A DNA stretch of 64,000 nt from Prochlorococcus marinus XMU1408 (GCF_003208055.1 NZ_QJUE01000005.1:124001-188000); one strand, 5' to 3'; positions 1 to 9,380 are shown, counted from the stretch's first letter. The notes: a model not told the origin generated them from the sequence alone. Program-made: numbers and translations.

Positions 1-46
1 CATCCATGGCACCCATATTTTTTGATCGAAAGGCAAATCAATCATT

Positions 47-544
47 TTATCCAGCCAATGTTCTCCATTCACTCACTAAATAAGGAGGGATTGGTAAATC
101 ATTTATCAATCCAGGCAAACTAAGTCTCAAAGGCCTATTTTTGTCCAACCCAGCAACCAAAGGGGTTAGATCAAATTCTGCAGCAGAATCATTCAAAAAT
201 TCAACATTAGCTTTGTTTGTCTTAGTTATATCTTTTAGAAGCCACGTCTTTCTGCCTGAGTTAACTGTTAAATCAACAGGATGATCAATCCTCAAAGAAC
301 CAGGATATCCCAATATTCTTAAAGTTAAATTGTTTGAGACTTTATTACTTGGATAAACAATAATTTGCCATGTTTGATAGTCTATATCTCGCAAGCTTTC
401 TAGACTTCTTTTAATCTCATTTTTATCAAAATTTCCATTTACTTTTGAATCTGCATAGATATTTTTTGGATTAGTAAAAAAGCAACCAAAAATAAAACAA
501 CCTGCAATTATCCAACAAAAAGTCCGACGAAATATTTCAATCAT
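47..544 (-). CDS. DUF3122-like exported protein
   Basis: A protein of about 165 residues of unknown function. The frame is open up to 577, but an ATG at 544 fits better because it overlaps the stop of the upstream gene in an ATGATTGA arrangement, suggesting translational coupling. The N-terminus (MIEIFRRTFCWIIAGCFIFG) is a hydrophobic signal or anchor segment, with a possible cleavage after residues IYA near position 31. The rest is a soluble domain with W-Q-I-I-V and L-R-I-L-G-Y-P-G motifs that recall the cyanobacterial DUF3122 family; that assignment is from memory. An ATG at 553 is the alternative start. It probably acts in the periplasm or thylakoid lumen, which is inference from the signal only. 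Confidence 0.6.
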   Translation of the reverse strand: MIEIFRRTFCWIIAGCFIFGCFFTNPKNIYADSKVNGNFDKNEIKRSLESLRDIDYQTWQIIVYPSNKVSNNLTLRILGYPGSLRIDHPVDLTVNSGRKTWLLKDITKTNKANVEFLNDSAAEFDLTPLVAGLDKNRPLRLSLPGLINDLPIPPYLVSEWRTLAG

Positions 545-812
545 TAATGTCATATTTTTCAGATTCAAGAAGGGCATCTAATGCTATTGCTGAGCGAACG
601 AGTGACTGATATTTCTTAATGATACGTTGATTACGTTCAATTATTTTAGAAGAATCATATTTTTCTGAGCGATTAGTGGGATTATTAAAAATTTGTACGC
701 CGTCGTCCATTAATTCTAAATCTTTTTGTTGGTTAATAAGAGCTATCAAAATCTCATGAAGTCTAAACCTTCTGCTTAATGACTCTTCAGTTTCATTTCT
801 TTTAAGATTCAC
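537..812 (-). CDS. Small cyanobacterial hypothetical protein
   Basis: This 91-residue protein is highly charged and has no membrane segment or signal. I do not recognise a domain. The sequence is predicted to be largely helical, with many Glu, Lys and Arg residues and a conserved-looking stretch QRIIKKYQSLVRSAIALDAL near residues 62-81. It lies directly upstream of the exported DUF3122-like gene and overlaps it by 8 bases, so the two are probably one transcript. The gene starts at an ATG at 812 and is divergent from cobL. Confidence 0.5.
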   Translation of the reverse strand: MNLKRNETEESLSRRFRLHEILIALINQQKDLELMDDGVQIFNNPTNRSEKYDSSKIIERNQRIIKKYQSLVRSAIALDALLESEKYDIND

Positions 813-910
813 AAAATTTTTAAAATAACTATTGAAGTTTTAGTTGATTTTAAGCGGAAAAATAGTAAAGCTATAAAAAAAGCAATTTTATTCGTATATT
901 TATCTCAGCT

Positions 911-2197
911 ATGCCTAATGAGTCTAAGCAGATACACGTAATAGGAATTGATACTTCAAATGCTGAGGGTCTTTTTGAATCCAAAAAAAATCAGATTTTC
1001 AAAGCTGAAATAATCGCTGGGCCACAAAGAATTTTAGATTCATTTCAAGTCTGGTTGAAAGAAAACAAAGTGAATAATTACAGAGGAAAGTTCATTTCCA
1101 CTGATCAATTAAATGATTTCATATCTGTATTAAAAGAAGAAGACAAACAAACAATTATATTTTCAGGAGGCGATCCTCTTTGGTTTGGGATTGGTAGGTT
1201 ATTAATTCAAAACTTCCCTTTATCAAAGCTTAATTTTGAGCCAGCTGCTACTTCTTTCCAACTAGCTTTTTCTAGACTTGGTAAACCTTGGCAAGACACT
1301 CAATGGATCAGTCTTCATGGAAGAGATCCTTTTTTATTTGAAAAAGCAATTAAAAAGCTTCCATCTTCTCTCATAGTATTAACTGATTCGAAAAGAGGAG
1401 GGGCTAAAGAAGTTTATAAACTACTTAATTCATTTGGACTTGAGGAAAAATATGAATTTTGGACTTTTGAAAGACTTGGATATAAAGATGAAAGGATTAA
1501 AAGAATTAATTCCACTGGTGATTTTCCCATTGATTTGGATCCATTACATCTAGTTATTCTTTTTGAAAAATCAGATCCAATAAACAAGACAACTGAATTA
1601 CCTTTATTTGGAATTAACGATTCAGTTTTTCTTCAAAATCCAGACTGCCCTGGATTGATGACAAAAAAAGAAGTTAGAGTTCAACTTCTTGCTGAACTTA
1701 ATCTTCCAAGGCGAGGAGTAATATGGGACATTGGTAGTGGCGTTGGCAGCATAGGTCTGGAAGCATTAAGGCTCTCTCCTCATCTGAAATTAGTCTCAGT
1801 TGACAAAAGGATTGGTAGTAAAAATATAATTGAAGAAAACGCAAGGAGACTTGATGTTAATCCATCTTTAATAATAGAAGATGAAGCATTAAATATATTA
1901 AAAAAGAACAAAATAAGCAATGATCTTATACATCCAGATAGAGTTATAATAGGAGGTGGAGGCTCAAGTTCACATTTAATTATAAAAGAGGTATTAAAAA
2001 AAATAAATGGTTTTTGTATTTTAATAATACCTTTAATATCATTAAAATCCATATCAAAATTAGAGTCAGTTTTAAAGCCCAAAGTTAATAGATTATCGAT
2101 CAGTCAACATCAATCATATAGAGGAGTAAGTATCGGAGATGATGTCAGATTGTCACCTTTAAATCCCGTTTTTATTTTGAAAGGTGAAATTCAATAA
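911..2197 (+). CDS. cobL: CobL, precorrin-6Y C5,15-methyltransferase (decarboxylating)
   Basis: CobL methylates precorrin-6 at C5 and C15 and decarboxylates the acetate side chain at C12 during cobalamin (here probably pseudocobalamin) synthesis. At 428 residues it is the two-domain fused form. The N-terminal CbiE-like tetrapyrrole methylase domain covers about residues 1-215 and contains SGGDPLWFGIG near residue 84. The C-terminal CbiT-like domain covers about 235-428 and has the SAM-binding motif WDIGSGVGSIGLEA near residue 270 and GGGGSSSHLI near residue 345. It starts at an ATG after a long AT-rich leader. It ends 4 bases before the convergent nadK stop. cobD, another gene of the pathway, lies far away at about 48.7 kb. 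Confidence 0.93.
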   Translation: MPNESKQIHVIGIDTSNAEGLFESKKNQIFKAEIIAGPQRILDSFQVWLKENKVNNYRGKFISTDQLNDFISVLKEEDKQTIIFSGGDPLWFGIGRLLIQNFPLSKLNFEPAATSFQLAFSRLGKPWQDTQWISLHGRDPFLFEKAIKKLPSSLIVLTDSKRGGAKEVYKLLNSFGLEEKYEFWTFERLGYKDERIKRINSTGDFPIDLDPLHLVILFEKSDPINKTTELPLFGINDSVFLQNPDCPGLMTKKEVRVQLLAELNLPRRGVIWDIGSGVGSIGLEALRLSPHLKLVSVDKRIGSKNIIEENARRLDVNPSLIIEDEALNILKKNKISNDLIHPDRVIIGGGGSSSHLIIKEVLKKINGFCILIIPLISLKSISKLESVLKPKVNRLSISQHQSYRGVSIGDDVRLSPLNPVFILKGEIQ

Positions 2198-2201
2198 TTT
2201 T

Positions 2202-3110
2202 TTATCTTTTATCAGGTTTTGCAACGTGTGGTAGGCCCCAACCCAATTTATTTCTGAGAACTTGAAAGAACTCATGATCTGAAAGTCGGATAAATTTGAC
2301 TGGATGATCACTTTTTCTAATTAACACCCGGTCCTCTGGCCACACATAACAACCTGCACTACCATCAACAACCATCATCAATCTTTCAGGGGTAGCGGGA
2401 AAAACTGTTACTGGTTCTTCATTACTAAACACAAGAGCTCTTGATGCAAGTGAATGTGGAGATATTGGAGTGAGCTGCAGAACTGGACAATCAGGCGTGA
2501 TCACTGGCCCTCCAGCACTCAGTGAATAAGCAGTTGAACCTGTAGGAGTAGAAAGTATGACACCATCCGCAGAAATATCCACAGGAGCATGCCGACCAAC
2601 AGAAATTTCAAAATGACACATGCTTGTCATAGGCTCTCTGTGTAATGCCATTTCATTAAGACAAAGAGCTTCCCACCGACATTGATCTCCTCTCATAACA
2701 CTTACAACTAAGCTTGTTCTTTCCTCGATGTCCCATTGTCTTGCAACTAGATGTTGGAAAATTTTATCTATATCTGTAAGGTAAGCCTCAGCTAAGAAGC
2801 CTAAATGTCCAGTGTTAATGGTAAGAATTGGTATGCCAATTGGTGCCGTTTGTCTCGCTGCAGACAAAACAGTCCCATCTCCTCCTAAGACAACAGCAAG
2901 CAAAATTGAAGAATCAAAACCATCTGGAATACAAGAGTTGTATCCTTGAGAACTCATATATTGGTCAGGATTGGTAAAACCTAATAAACCACCTGAGCTA
3001 CTAACTCTTACGACTTCAAAACCAGAATCTTCTAGCTTTTTTTGAAAAGTTTTTGCTGTCTTAACAGCAAGCTCTTTCCCGTCATTAACGATCAGTCCTA
3101 CACGGGGCAC
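2202..3110 (-). CDS. nadK: NAD kinase
   Basis: NAD kinase phosphorylates NAD to NADP in the cytoplasm. The 302-residue length is normal for the family. The diagnostic [14 protein letters not shown] motif is near residue 75, followed by [10 protein letters not shown], and the substrate-binding segment [16 protein letters not shown] is near residue 187, all intact. The start is a GTG at 3110 (reading [11 protein letters not shown]); an out-of-frame ATG lies just upstream. It is on the same strand as pheS with a gap of about 95 bases, and convergent with cobL. Confidence 0.95.
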   Translation of the reverse strand: MPRVGLIVNDGKELAVKTAKTFQKKLEDSGFEVVRVSSSGGLLGFTNPDQYMSSQGYNSCIPDGFDSSILLAVVLGGDGTVLSAARQTAPIGIPILTINTGHLGFLAEAYLTDIDKIFQHLVARQWDIEERTSLVVSVMRGDQCRWEALCLNEMALHREPMTSMCHFEISVGRHAPVDISADGVILSTPTGSTAYSLSAGGPVITPDCPVLQLTPISPHSLASRALVFSNEEPVTVFPATPERLMMVVDGSAGCYVWPEDRVLIRKSDHPVKFIRLSDHEFFQVLRNKLGWGLPHVAKPDKR

Positions 3111-3205
3111 CGATCATACTTCACAAACTATTTATCAATATTAGCAATTAAATCTGAATAATTTTATTTAATACAATTAAAAATTAATTCAAAAAATATT
3201 TAACT

Positions 3206-4213
3206 TTAAAACTGTTCTAAGAATCTTAAATCACTCGTATATAACTTTCTAATGTCATCAACTCCATGACGTACCATACAAAATCTTTCAACACCAAGAC
3301 CAGCTGCAAATCCACTATATTTTTCTGGGTCAATCCCCAATTCCTCAAGAACAGCTGGATCTACCATTCCGCAACCCATAACCTCTAACCATTTTCCACG
3401 CCATTGAACATCAACTTCTGCTGATGGTTCAGTGAATGGGAAATAACTAGCTCTGAAACGAATGGGCAGGTCTCCAAAAAACGCTTTTAGAAATGCCATT
3501 ACTGTTCCCCTTAGATGGCTAAAGTCAAGCCGTTCATCTATTGCTAATACCTCTATTTGATGGAACACCGGCGAATGAGTAGCATCAACTGCATCTCTTC
3601 GATAAACCCGGCCAGGAGAAACAATTCTTACAGGTGGTTTCTTGTCCTCAAGACAACGGATCTGAACAGGAGAAGTATGAGTTCTCAAAAGATATTCACC
3701 TCCTAAATAAAAAGTATCTTGCATATCTCTTGCAGGATGATCAGGCGGAATATTTAGTGCCTCAAAGTTGTAGTAATCATTTTCTATCTCAGGTCCTTCA
3801 GAGACTTGATACCCTAAGCCCAAGAACAGATCAATTATTTGCTCGGTAGTTGTTACCAAGGGGTGTCGATGTCCTTGAGGCACACCAAAAGGAGAAGCTG
3901 TAACGTCTATAGTTTCATTAATTAATATCTGATTTAATACTTGAGTTTTCAAGTATTCAAGTTTTTCTTTTATTAATTCTTGTAATTGAGTTTTTAAAAC
4001 GTTCGCTCTTTGGCCGATCAAAGGTCTCTCTTCATTGGAAAGATTTTTCATCTCTCCCAATAGAAGTGACAGTTTTCCCTTTTTTCCAAGAAAACCTAAC
4101 CTTAATTTCTCTATTGTTTCAGAATCTTCAGCAGCAGCAATCTCTTTTGCAGCCTCACTTTCTAATATCTCAAGCTCTTTAATGAGCTGTTTTAGGGATA
4201 ATGTTGAACTCAA
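3206..4213 (-). CDS. pheS: Phenylalanine-tRNA ligase alpha subunit
   Basis: The alpha subunit of the alpha2-beta2 phenylalanyl-tRNA synthetase carries the class II catalytic core. At 335 residues it has the usual length. The N-terminal coiled-coil arm occupies about residues 1-90. The core includes [13 protein letters not shown] (motif 2 region) near residue 212 and [17 protein letters not shown] (motif 3) near residues 302-318. The start codon is TTG at 4213; no in-frame ATG is available nearby. pheT is not in this window, so the subunits are encoded apart. It is divergent from surE. Confidence 0.96.
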   Translation of the reverse strand: MSSTLSLKQLIKELEILESEAAKEIAAAEDSETIEKLRLGFLGKKGKLSLLLGEMKNLSNEERPLIGQRANVLKTQLQELIKEKLEYLKTQVLNQILINETIDVTASPFGVPQGHRHPLVTTTEQIIDLFLGLGYQVSEGPEIENDYYNFEALNIPPDHPARDMQDTFYLGGEYLLRTHTSPVQIRCLEDKKPPVRIVSPGRVYRRDAVDATHSPVFHQIEVLAIDERLDFSHLRGTVMAFLKAFFGDLPIRFRASYFPFTEPSAEVDVQWRGKWLEVMGCGMVDPAVLEELGIDPEKYSGFAAGLGVERFCMVRHGVDDIRKLYTSDLRFLEQF

Positions 4214-4281
4214 TGCATTCCTATCTCAAAAACTAGTTTAATCGTCAATCAGTCCCAGTTCTAAAAAACAACTGCTAAAAA

Positions 4282-5070
4282 ATGAAACCATTGAGAATTT
4301 TAATTAGTAATGATGATGGAGTTTTTGCTGAAGGAATAAGAACATTAGCTTCATCAGCAGCAAATAGAGGACATGAAGTTAATGTCGTCTGTCCAGATCA
4401 GGAAAGATCCGCAACTGGACATGGTTTAACTTTACATTCACCAATAAGAGCTGAAAGAGCAGACGAATTATTTGGAGAAGGTATTAAGGCGTGGGGTTGT
4501 AGTGGGACACCTGCCGATTGTGTAAAACTAGCCCTTAATGAACTTCTTGATCAAAAGCCAGATTTAATTCTTTCTGGAATCAACCATGGACCTAATCTTG
4601 GTACTGATATTTTTTGCTCAGGGACTGTAGCTGCTGCTCTTGAAGGTACTTTGGATGGGATCCCCTCTATTGCTGTAAGCATTGCAAGTTTTCAATGGAA
4701 AAGTTTTAATTTTGCAGGAAAACTAGCCTTAGATCTCGCAGAAAAAGCAATCGAACAAAGTTGGCCTAAAAATTTATTACTAAATCTAAATATCCCTCCT
4801 TGTGATGAAACAAAAATGGGGGCTTTAGTTTGGACCAGACTTTCAATCAGGCAATACGAGGAACAATTTATTCGTCGAATAGATCCAAGAGGTAACACTT
4901 ATTTTTGGATGGCTGGGGAAGCTGTAAAAGATCTTCAATCAGCTGGTGAAGGACCCAAAGGATGGCCAAGTGATGTATCTCAAATAGCTTTATGCTCTCC
5001 TTCTTTAACTCCTATTCAACCTGATCTTTTTTGGAGAGGAAATCTAGATGATTTGCCAAAACTAATATAA
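4282..5070 (+). CDS. surE: SurE 5'/3'-nucleotidase
   Basis: SurE is a metal-dependent survival nucleotidase that removes phosphate from nucleoside monophosphates and some other phosphate esters. The signature [14 protein letters not shown] is at residues 5-18, giving the metal-binding Asp-Asp pair, and [21 protein letters not shown] near residue 98 supplies the remaining metal ligands. Length 262 is typical. The gene is divergent from pheS with a gap of about 68 bases and converges with the DUF3611 gene, its stop lying 3 bases away, with a small hairpin across the junction. Confidence 0.95.
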   Translation: MKPLRILISNDDGVFAEGIRTLASSAANRGHEVNVVCPDQERSATGHGLTLHSPIRAERADELFGEGIKAWGCSGTPADCVKLALNELLDQKPDLILSGINHGPNLGTDIFCSGTVAAALEGTLDGIPSIAVSIASFQWKSFNFAGKLALDLAEKAIEQSWPKNLLLNLNIPPCDETKMGALVWTRLSIRQYEEQFIRRIDPRGNTYFWMAGEAVKDLQSAGEGPKGWPSDVSQIALCSPSLTPIQPDLFWRGNLDDLPKLI

Positions 5071-5081
5071 AAGTTAGTTTT
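5058..5081. terminator. Weak bidirectional terminator hairpin at the surE/DUF3611 junction
   Basis: An 8-bp inverted repeat AAAACTAA / TTAGTTTT with an 8-base loop spans the two convergent stop codons and ends in a T run on the plus strand. The stem is AT-rich and therefore weak; the position between convergent genes is the main support. Confidence 0.4.
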
Positions 5082-5637
5082 TCCTATAAATTCGTTGTAA
5101 TAACCACAAAGAAAAAATCAAACCAATTAAGTGCGCGAATAAAACTTGTGTATTACTTAATACGGAAAGCATTTCTAACGAAGTAATTGGATAATTTTCC
5201 ATTGCTCTCATTCCTGCACCTATCGATATCCCAGGGGCTTGCATTGAAGCCTGAACAAACAAAGCGCCCGCCAAGGATTGATAACCTACCGATGAAAAAA
5301 CCAAACCGACTAAATCTACTATCAAGCCTCTTTTAAGTAATCGACTAGTCTCTCCTCTACTTGGACGGGCCTCACTACCTAAGGCTCTCGCAGTTTTTAC
5401 AATCAGCCAGCCTTGCCAAAGGCTAAATAGCAATAAAATAAATGACAATGTCGTGAGAGACAAACCTGGACCAAGCCCCAATGCTCTCTCAGAATTTCTA
5501 GCTAAACTACTTCCAACATTGTTGAACAACAAAACGCCCACTACTACTACACCCAAAATTGTTTGAATCCAAAACCGAATCCAACCAATTCTTCTCATTC
5601 CTAAAGAAAGTAATTGAAAGTCGCGTTGATCTGCCAT
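5074..5637 (-). CDS. DUF3611 family membrane protein
   Basis: A multi-pass membrane protein of about 188 residues with four hydrophobic segments (roughly residues 15-38, 55-78, 110-140 and 160-180). I assign it from memory to DUF3611, a cyanobacterial and plastid family of unknown function. The open frame extends to 5679, but ATG at 5637 (MADQRDFQLL) is the natural start because residues before it would overlap the divergent ribF and look like a chance extension. The segment SIGAGMRAMENYPITSLEML resembles a conserved lumenal or cytosolic loop. Exact function and membrane (thylakoid or plasma) are unknown. Confidence 0.7.
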   Translation of the reverse strand: MADQRDFQLLSLGMRRIGWIRFWIQTILGVVVVGVLLFNNVGSSLARNSERALGLGPGLSLTTLSFILLLFSLWQGWLIVKTARALGSEARPSRGETSRLLKRGLIVDLVGLVFSSVGYQSLAGALFVQASMQAPGISIGAGMRAMENYPITSLEMLSVLSNTQVLFAHLIGLIFSLWLLQRIYRKN

Positions 5638-5664
5638 CACGATGAATAAGGCGATAACCCAAAC

Positions 5665-6618
5665 TTGCCATCTAAGCACAAAAATTGCACGTTTATCTTG
5701 ATCCCTCTCTGTGCTCCTGAAAATGCAAAGCTCCCTACTGCACTGGCTTTAGGTAGTTTCGACGGCCTTCACTTGGGTCATAAAAAAGTAATAAAAGCTA
5801 TCTTAAAAGAGCCAATTGGTGTGCCAACAGTTGTAAGTTTTTGGCCTCACCCACGCGAAGTTCTCTTCGGTGAATCAAGACTAAGATTAGACTTACCTTC
5901 TGAAAAAACCTTTCTACTCAAGCCACTTGGAATAGAACAATTAGTTTTAGTTCCATTTAATAAAATTCTTGCATCTAAAAGTGCTGAAACATTTGTAGAT
6001 GAAATCCTAGTAAAAACCCTTCATGCTAAACACATAGCAGTTGGAGAGAATTTCAGGTTTGGTCGTAATAGGGAAGGTGATATTTCTACTCTGAAGAATA
6101 TTGGAGCAACACTAGGCATAAAAGTTTCTGTTGTTCCTATTCTCGAGGACGAACATGGTCGACTAAGTAGTAGCAGAATACGGAAAGCACTTTCTGATGG
6201 GGATTTAAAACATGCAAAATATCTTTTGAATCGTCCTTATACCTTTAGAGGGATTGTAGAGAGAGGTAAAGGGTTAGGCAAAAAGATTGGATGGCCAACA
6301 GCAAATTTAAAAATAGATGGAAGAAAATTCCTTCCATCATTTGGTGTCTATGCAGCCTGGGCTTCCATAGCAAATAAAAAAGAACGTTACGCTGCCGTTA
6401 TGAATCTTGGCCCTCAGCCCACAATTGATCCAAACTCATCTTCTGCCGTAGAAGTACATTTATTATCCAAAGAAATCAATCTGCTAAAAAAAGAATTAAT
6501 TATTGAACCAATCCAAAGGATAAGAGCTCAACAAAAGTTTGAAAGCGTAGAAGCATTGAGCAAACAAATAAACTTAGACGCACAATTAGCAAAAAATATT
6601 TTAGCTACCTACGTTTAA
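5665..6618 (+). CDS. ribF: Bifunctional riboflavin kinase / FAD synthetase
   Basis: RibF phosphorylates riboflavin to FMN and then adenylylates FMN to FAD. The N-terminal nucleotidyltransferase domain shows LGSFDGLHLGHKKV near residues 30-43 and the SSSRIRKAL motif near 172. The C-terminal riboflavin kinase domain begins near residue 190 with TFRGIVERGKGLGKKIGWPTANL. Length is up to 317, normal. No ATG precedes the conserved core: the frame opens with TTG at 5665 and another TTG at 5698 is possible, so the start is uncertain. It is divergent from the DUF3611 gene. Confidence 0.94.
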   Translation: MPSKHKNCTFILIPLCAPENAKLPTALALGSFDGLHLGHKKVIKAILKEPIGVPTVVSFWPHPREVLFGESRLRLDLPSEKTFLLKPLGIEQLVLVPFNKILASKSAETFVDEILVKTLHAKHIAVGENFRFGRNREGDISTLKNIGATLGIKVSVVPILEDEHGRLSSSRIRKALSDGDLKHAKYLLNRPYTFRGIVERGKGLGKKIGWPTANLKIDGRKFLPSFGVYAAWASIANKKERYAAVMNLGPQPTIDPNSSSAVEVHLLSKEINLLKKELIIEPIQRIRAQQKFESVEALSKQINLDAQLAKNILATYV

Positions 6619-6620
6619 AT

Positions 6621-6713
6621 TCAAGTAATTGTGGGATAAGCGTTAGATAACCCCCACACAACAAACAAACCTATGCCCCCTAACAAAAAGACACCCCAAA
6701 TAAGCACATTCAT
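6621..6713 (-). CDS. 30-residue single-membrane-span peptide
   Basis: A short open frame starts at ATG 6713 and ends at TGA 6621. It encodes a 30-residue peptide with one long hydrophobic segment (VLIWGVFLLGGIGLFVVWGL, residues 3-22) and a short polar C-terminus. The size and shape are like the low-molecular-weight subunits of photosystems, cytochrome b6f or NDH-1, but I cannot match it to PsbX, PsbY, PetL, PetN, PsaM or Psb30 as I remember them. It fills the gap between ribF and thiE on the opposite strand and is too short for most gene finders. Confidence 0.5.
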   Translation of the reverse strand: MNVLIWGVFLLGGIGLFVVWGLSNAYPTIT

Positions 6714-6775
6714 ATTGTTTTCAGAATCATTTTCCACAATAAAATTGAAAAACATATTATCTAATAAAGGATGAC

Positions 6776-7822
6776 ATGAAATCAATGCCTGTCACCCCTC
6801 CTTCTGATAATCGTATTGCTCAATTAATAGACGCAAACCTTGATCGAGCAAGAGAAGGCCTACGAGTGATGGAAGATTGGTGCAGGTTTGGGCTCAAGAG
6901 AAAAGATTTTTCTATCCAAATCAAAGATTGGAGACATCAATTAAGTGCGCATCACCATATCATTTATCGAAAAGCAAGGCTTACATCCCGTGACCCTGCT
7001 ATGGGCGTTTCACATCCTTTACAAAAGAACAGATTAACTCCAGAAGCAATATTTATTGCGAATTCGTCCAGAGTTCAAGAAGCATTAAGAGTAATAGAAG
7101 AATTTACTCGGATAACAGATCCAAAGCTTTCTGAAGTGGCTTCAAAAATCAGATACGAATCTTATGAGTTCGAAATCAAAGTACTAGATACAAAAGAAGA
7201 AATAGTCAGGAGAAAAATCCTAAAAGATTGCTCCCTATATCTATTAACATCAAATAAAAAAAACCTCAAAGAAATTGTTCTTCAAGCCTTAGATGCTGGT
7301 ATAAAGATTGTTCAATATAGAGAAAAATTTTTAAATGATATTGAAAAAATAAATCAAGCTAAAGAATTAGCCTCTCTATGTAAAAAATACAATTCTCTTT
7401 TCATCGTCAATGATCGTGTAGATATCGCCCTTGCTGTTGAAGCCGATGGCATTCATCTAGGGCAAGAAGATATTCCAACTAAAATTGCTAGAGAGCTTTT
7501 AGGGCCTGAAAAAATTATTGGAATAAGTACACATTGCATTGAAGATATAAAGAATGCCGAAAAAGAAAACTGTGATTATATTGGTATAGGACCTATCTTC
7601 CCCTCTGAAACAAAAAAGAAACTTCATCCAATTGGAATTGACTACCTAAGAAAGGGATTAAATGAAACTCTCCTACCGGCATTTGCTATTGGTGGAATAA
7701 ATAGCTCAAATATCAATAAATTAAATCAGATCAAGAAGCTACGTATTGCCGTTTCAGATGCAATTATCAATTCAAATGACCCCTTTTCAAAAACTGAAGA
7801 GCTTTTCAAGTTATTAAAATGA
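6776..7822 (+). CDS. thiE: Thiamine-phosphate synthase with N-terminal extra domain
   Basis: ThiE condenses HMP-pyrophosphate with thiazole phosphate to give thiamine phosphate. The C-terminal half (about residues 148-348) is the TIM-barrel enzyme, showing IVQYREK near 178, FIVNDRVDIALAVEADGIHL near 209-228, GISTH near 249 and IGIGPIFPSETKKK near 266. The first 130 residues are an additional domain (RIAQLIDANLDRAREGLRVM) typical of cyanobacterial ThiE and, as I recall, related to the ThiD2 family. The start could be ATG 6776 or the ATG at 6785. It overlaps thiS by four bases (ATGA), so the two are translationally coupled. Confidence 0.92.
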   Translation: MKSMPVTPPSDNRIAQLIDANLDRAREGLRVMEDWCRFGLKRKDFSIQIKDWRHQLSAHHHIIYRKARLTSRDPAMGVSHPLQKNRLTPEAIFIANSSRVQEALRVIEEFTRITDPKLSEVASKIRYESYEFEIKVLDTKEEIVRRKILKDCSLYLLTSNKKNLKEIVLQALDAGIKIVQYREKFLNDIEKINQAKELASLCKKYNSLFIVNDRVDIALAVEADGIHLGQEDIPTKIARELLGPEKIIGISTHCIEDIKNAEKENCDYIGIGPIFPSETKKKLHPIGIDYLRKGLNETLLPAFAIGGINSSNINKLNQIKKLRIAVSDAIINSNDPFSKTEELFKLLK

Positions 7823-8046
7823 AATTAAAAATCAACGGTGAAATTAAAAGCATTAACAATTCAGATAAAGATTTTTTCCTGGAGGATTTAATTAAATACT
7901 TAGGTTATCAACCCCAATTGGTCGTAGTTGAGTTAAATGGTGCCATCATTAACTCGCATAAATGGATCAATACAAAAATAAAAGATGGAGATTGCCTAGA
8001 GGTTGTGACAATAGTTGGTGGAGGTTCCTACAGTGAACTCAATTAA
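7819..8046 (+). CDS. thiS: ThiS sulfur carrier protein
   Basis: ThiS is the ubiquitin-like sulfur carrier for thiazole synthesis; its C-terminal glycine is adenylylated and thiocarboxylated. The 75-residue protein has the beta-grasp pattern with VVVELNGAII (residues 36-45) and a final region ending in GDCLEVVTIVGGG. Unusually six more residues (SYSELN) follow the glycine triplet, whereas the active form needs a terminal Gly-Gly. ATG 7819 overlaps the thiE stop. The extension must be removed, or ThiS here uses a different exposed glycine. Confidence 0.88.
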   Translation: MKLKINGEIKSINNSDKDFFLEDLIKYLGYQPQLVVVELNGAIINSHKWINTKIKDGDCLEVVTIVGGGSYSELN

Positions 8047-8055
8047 GATAAGTAA

Positions 8056-9021
8056 GTGGCCTATTTTACTAGCTTCAATTTGATTAAAAGAACAAGAATT
8101 TTCTCCTTTCTTGGTGTTTTAGCAATAATCTTATCTTTTTTATTTCTGAATCCCAACTTAGCAAACGCTGCTAGTGGAGGGCGAATAGGTGGGGGGAGTT
8201 TTCAGGCTCCCTCTTCACCACGAAGACAAAATTACGGAGGCTATGGAAATAATAATTTTCGAGGTTATGGTGGTGGCTACAGAGGAGGTGGGATAGGTTT
8301 CCCTTTCTTATTGCCAATATTTGGGTTTGGTGGTGGTGGAATTTTTGGGTTTTTAATACTTATGTCAATCGTTGGCGTGATTGTTAATTCATTTAAAAAC
8401 TCTTCAGGTTTTTCCAACTCAACGAATACATCAATAGTTTCGCAATCTGCGATTCCATCCAAAGTTTCTTTAATACAATTTCAGATTGGTTTACTTGCAA
8501 GTGCAAAAGAAATTCAAATAAAGCTTAGAGAACTTGCTTCCTCTTCAAACACCTCAACTTCATCAGGCCTTCAAAGAGTCCTTCAAGACACAACACTTTC
8601 CTTACTAAGAAAGCCTGAATTATGGGTCTATTCAAATATAGAGTCAGGCTCTGTTCCATTTGCCTCCGCAGAATCAACATTTAATCGGATATCAATTACT
8701 GAAAGAAGCAAATTAAAAGCAGAACTCACATCAAACTATTCAGGTCAAATTTCTACATCAACAAATAATGAATCCAAGCCTGGAGATTCTGATTCGACAA
8801 ATGAATACATCGCGATAACGATTCTACTAGCAACTAAAAAGGATTTAAAACTCAAAAACTCAGCAAACAACGAAATCATTACAGAAGCATTGAGACTCTT
8901 AGGATCGATATCATCAAATGACTTAATCGCTTTAGAAGTTATATGGCAACCCGACGGAGAGGGAGAGACGCTGAAAGAAGAAGAGTTAATAATTCAGTAC
9001 CCAAATCTTAAACATTTATAA
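8056..9021 (+). CDS. DUF1517 family membrane protein
   Basis: A 321-residue protein of the DUF1517 family, found in cyanobacteria and plastids, with no defined reaction. The N-terminus carries a signal-like hydrophobic segment (residues 15-38 ending LANAASGG), then a Gly/Tyr/Arg-rich low-complexity stretch (about 40-85), a second membrane segment IFGFLILMSIVGVIVNSF near 95-112, and a C-terminal domain of about 190 residues that holds the conserved family core (LIQFQIGLLASAKEIQIKLR, then LRKPELW). The start is GTG at 8056, 9 bases after thiS. The C-terminal domain is predicted to be soluble. Confidence 0.85.
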   Translation: MAYFTSFNLIKRTRIFSFLGVLAIILSFLFLNPNLANAASGGRIGGGSFQAPSSPRRQNYGGYGNNNFRGYGGGYRGGGIGFPFLLPIFGFGGGGIFGFLILMSIVGVIVNSFKNSSGFSNSTNTSIVSQSAIPSKVSLIQFQIGLLASAKEIQIKLRELASSSNTSTSSGLQRVLQDTTLSLLRKPELWVYSNIESGSVPFASAESTFNRISITERSKLKAELTSNYSGQISTSTNNESKPGDSDSTNEYIAITILLATKKDLKLKNSANNEIITEALRLLGSISSNDLIALEVIWQPDGEGETLKEEELIIQYPNLKHL

Positions 9022-9147
9022 AGTCAGTACCCAAAATAACCAAAAACCTGATTTCTTTATATTTTTTTCATCTTATTTACGTAAACAACAAACAATTTTT
9101 ACCTAAATAACAGTTAGGATTCCCTCACAGATTTATTTTTAACAGAA

Positions 9148-9315
9148 GTGTCGGCTTCTTCACAACCAGAACCCCGCTCAATGAAATGGGAAAGCTCGGG
9201 AGAGCTTGCTCAAAGAGATTTATCAGAGCTTGTCAATCGTCTTCTAGATGTTGAATCAAGTAATAATAGTGATGAGCTAACAAGACTTAGTAGCAAATAT
9301 GACGAAGAATCTTAA
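9148..9315 (+). CDS. Small acidic hypothetical protein
   Basis: A 55-residue open frame begins at GTG 9148; an internal ATG at 9181 would give 44 residues. The product is acidic, without membrane segments, with a helical-looking stretch QRDLSELVNRLLDVESS and a DELTRLSSKYDEE C-terminus. I do not recognise a family. The codon pattern looks coding (A/T at third positions, few rare codons), and a second small gene follows on the same strand. Confidence 0.5.
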   Translation: MSASSQPEPRSMKWESSGELAQRDLSELVNRLLDVESSNNSDELTRLSSKYDEES

Positions 9316-9380
9316 GACTTTTAATTCTCCCTTGCGCTCCTTAATTTAATAGCTCAATTTAAGGCAAAGTAATAGGTTTA

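Noticed and set aside
1-16. Possible start of another minus-strand gene (ATG at 16)
   Set aside because: Only a few codons lie within the window, so nothing can be supported.
3634-4241. Plus-strand ORFs opposite pheS
   Set aside because: They are shadows of the conserved pheS frame, with no family resemblance.
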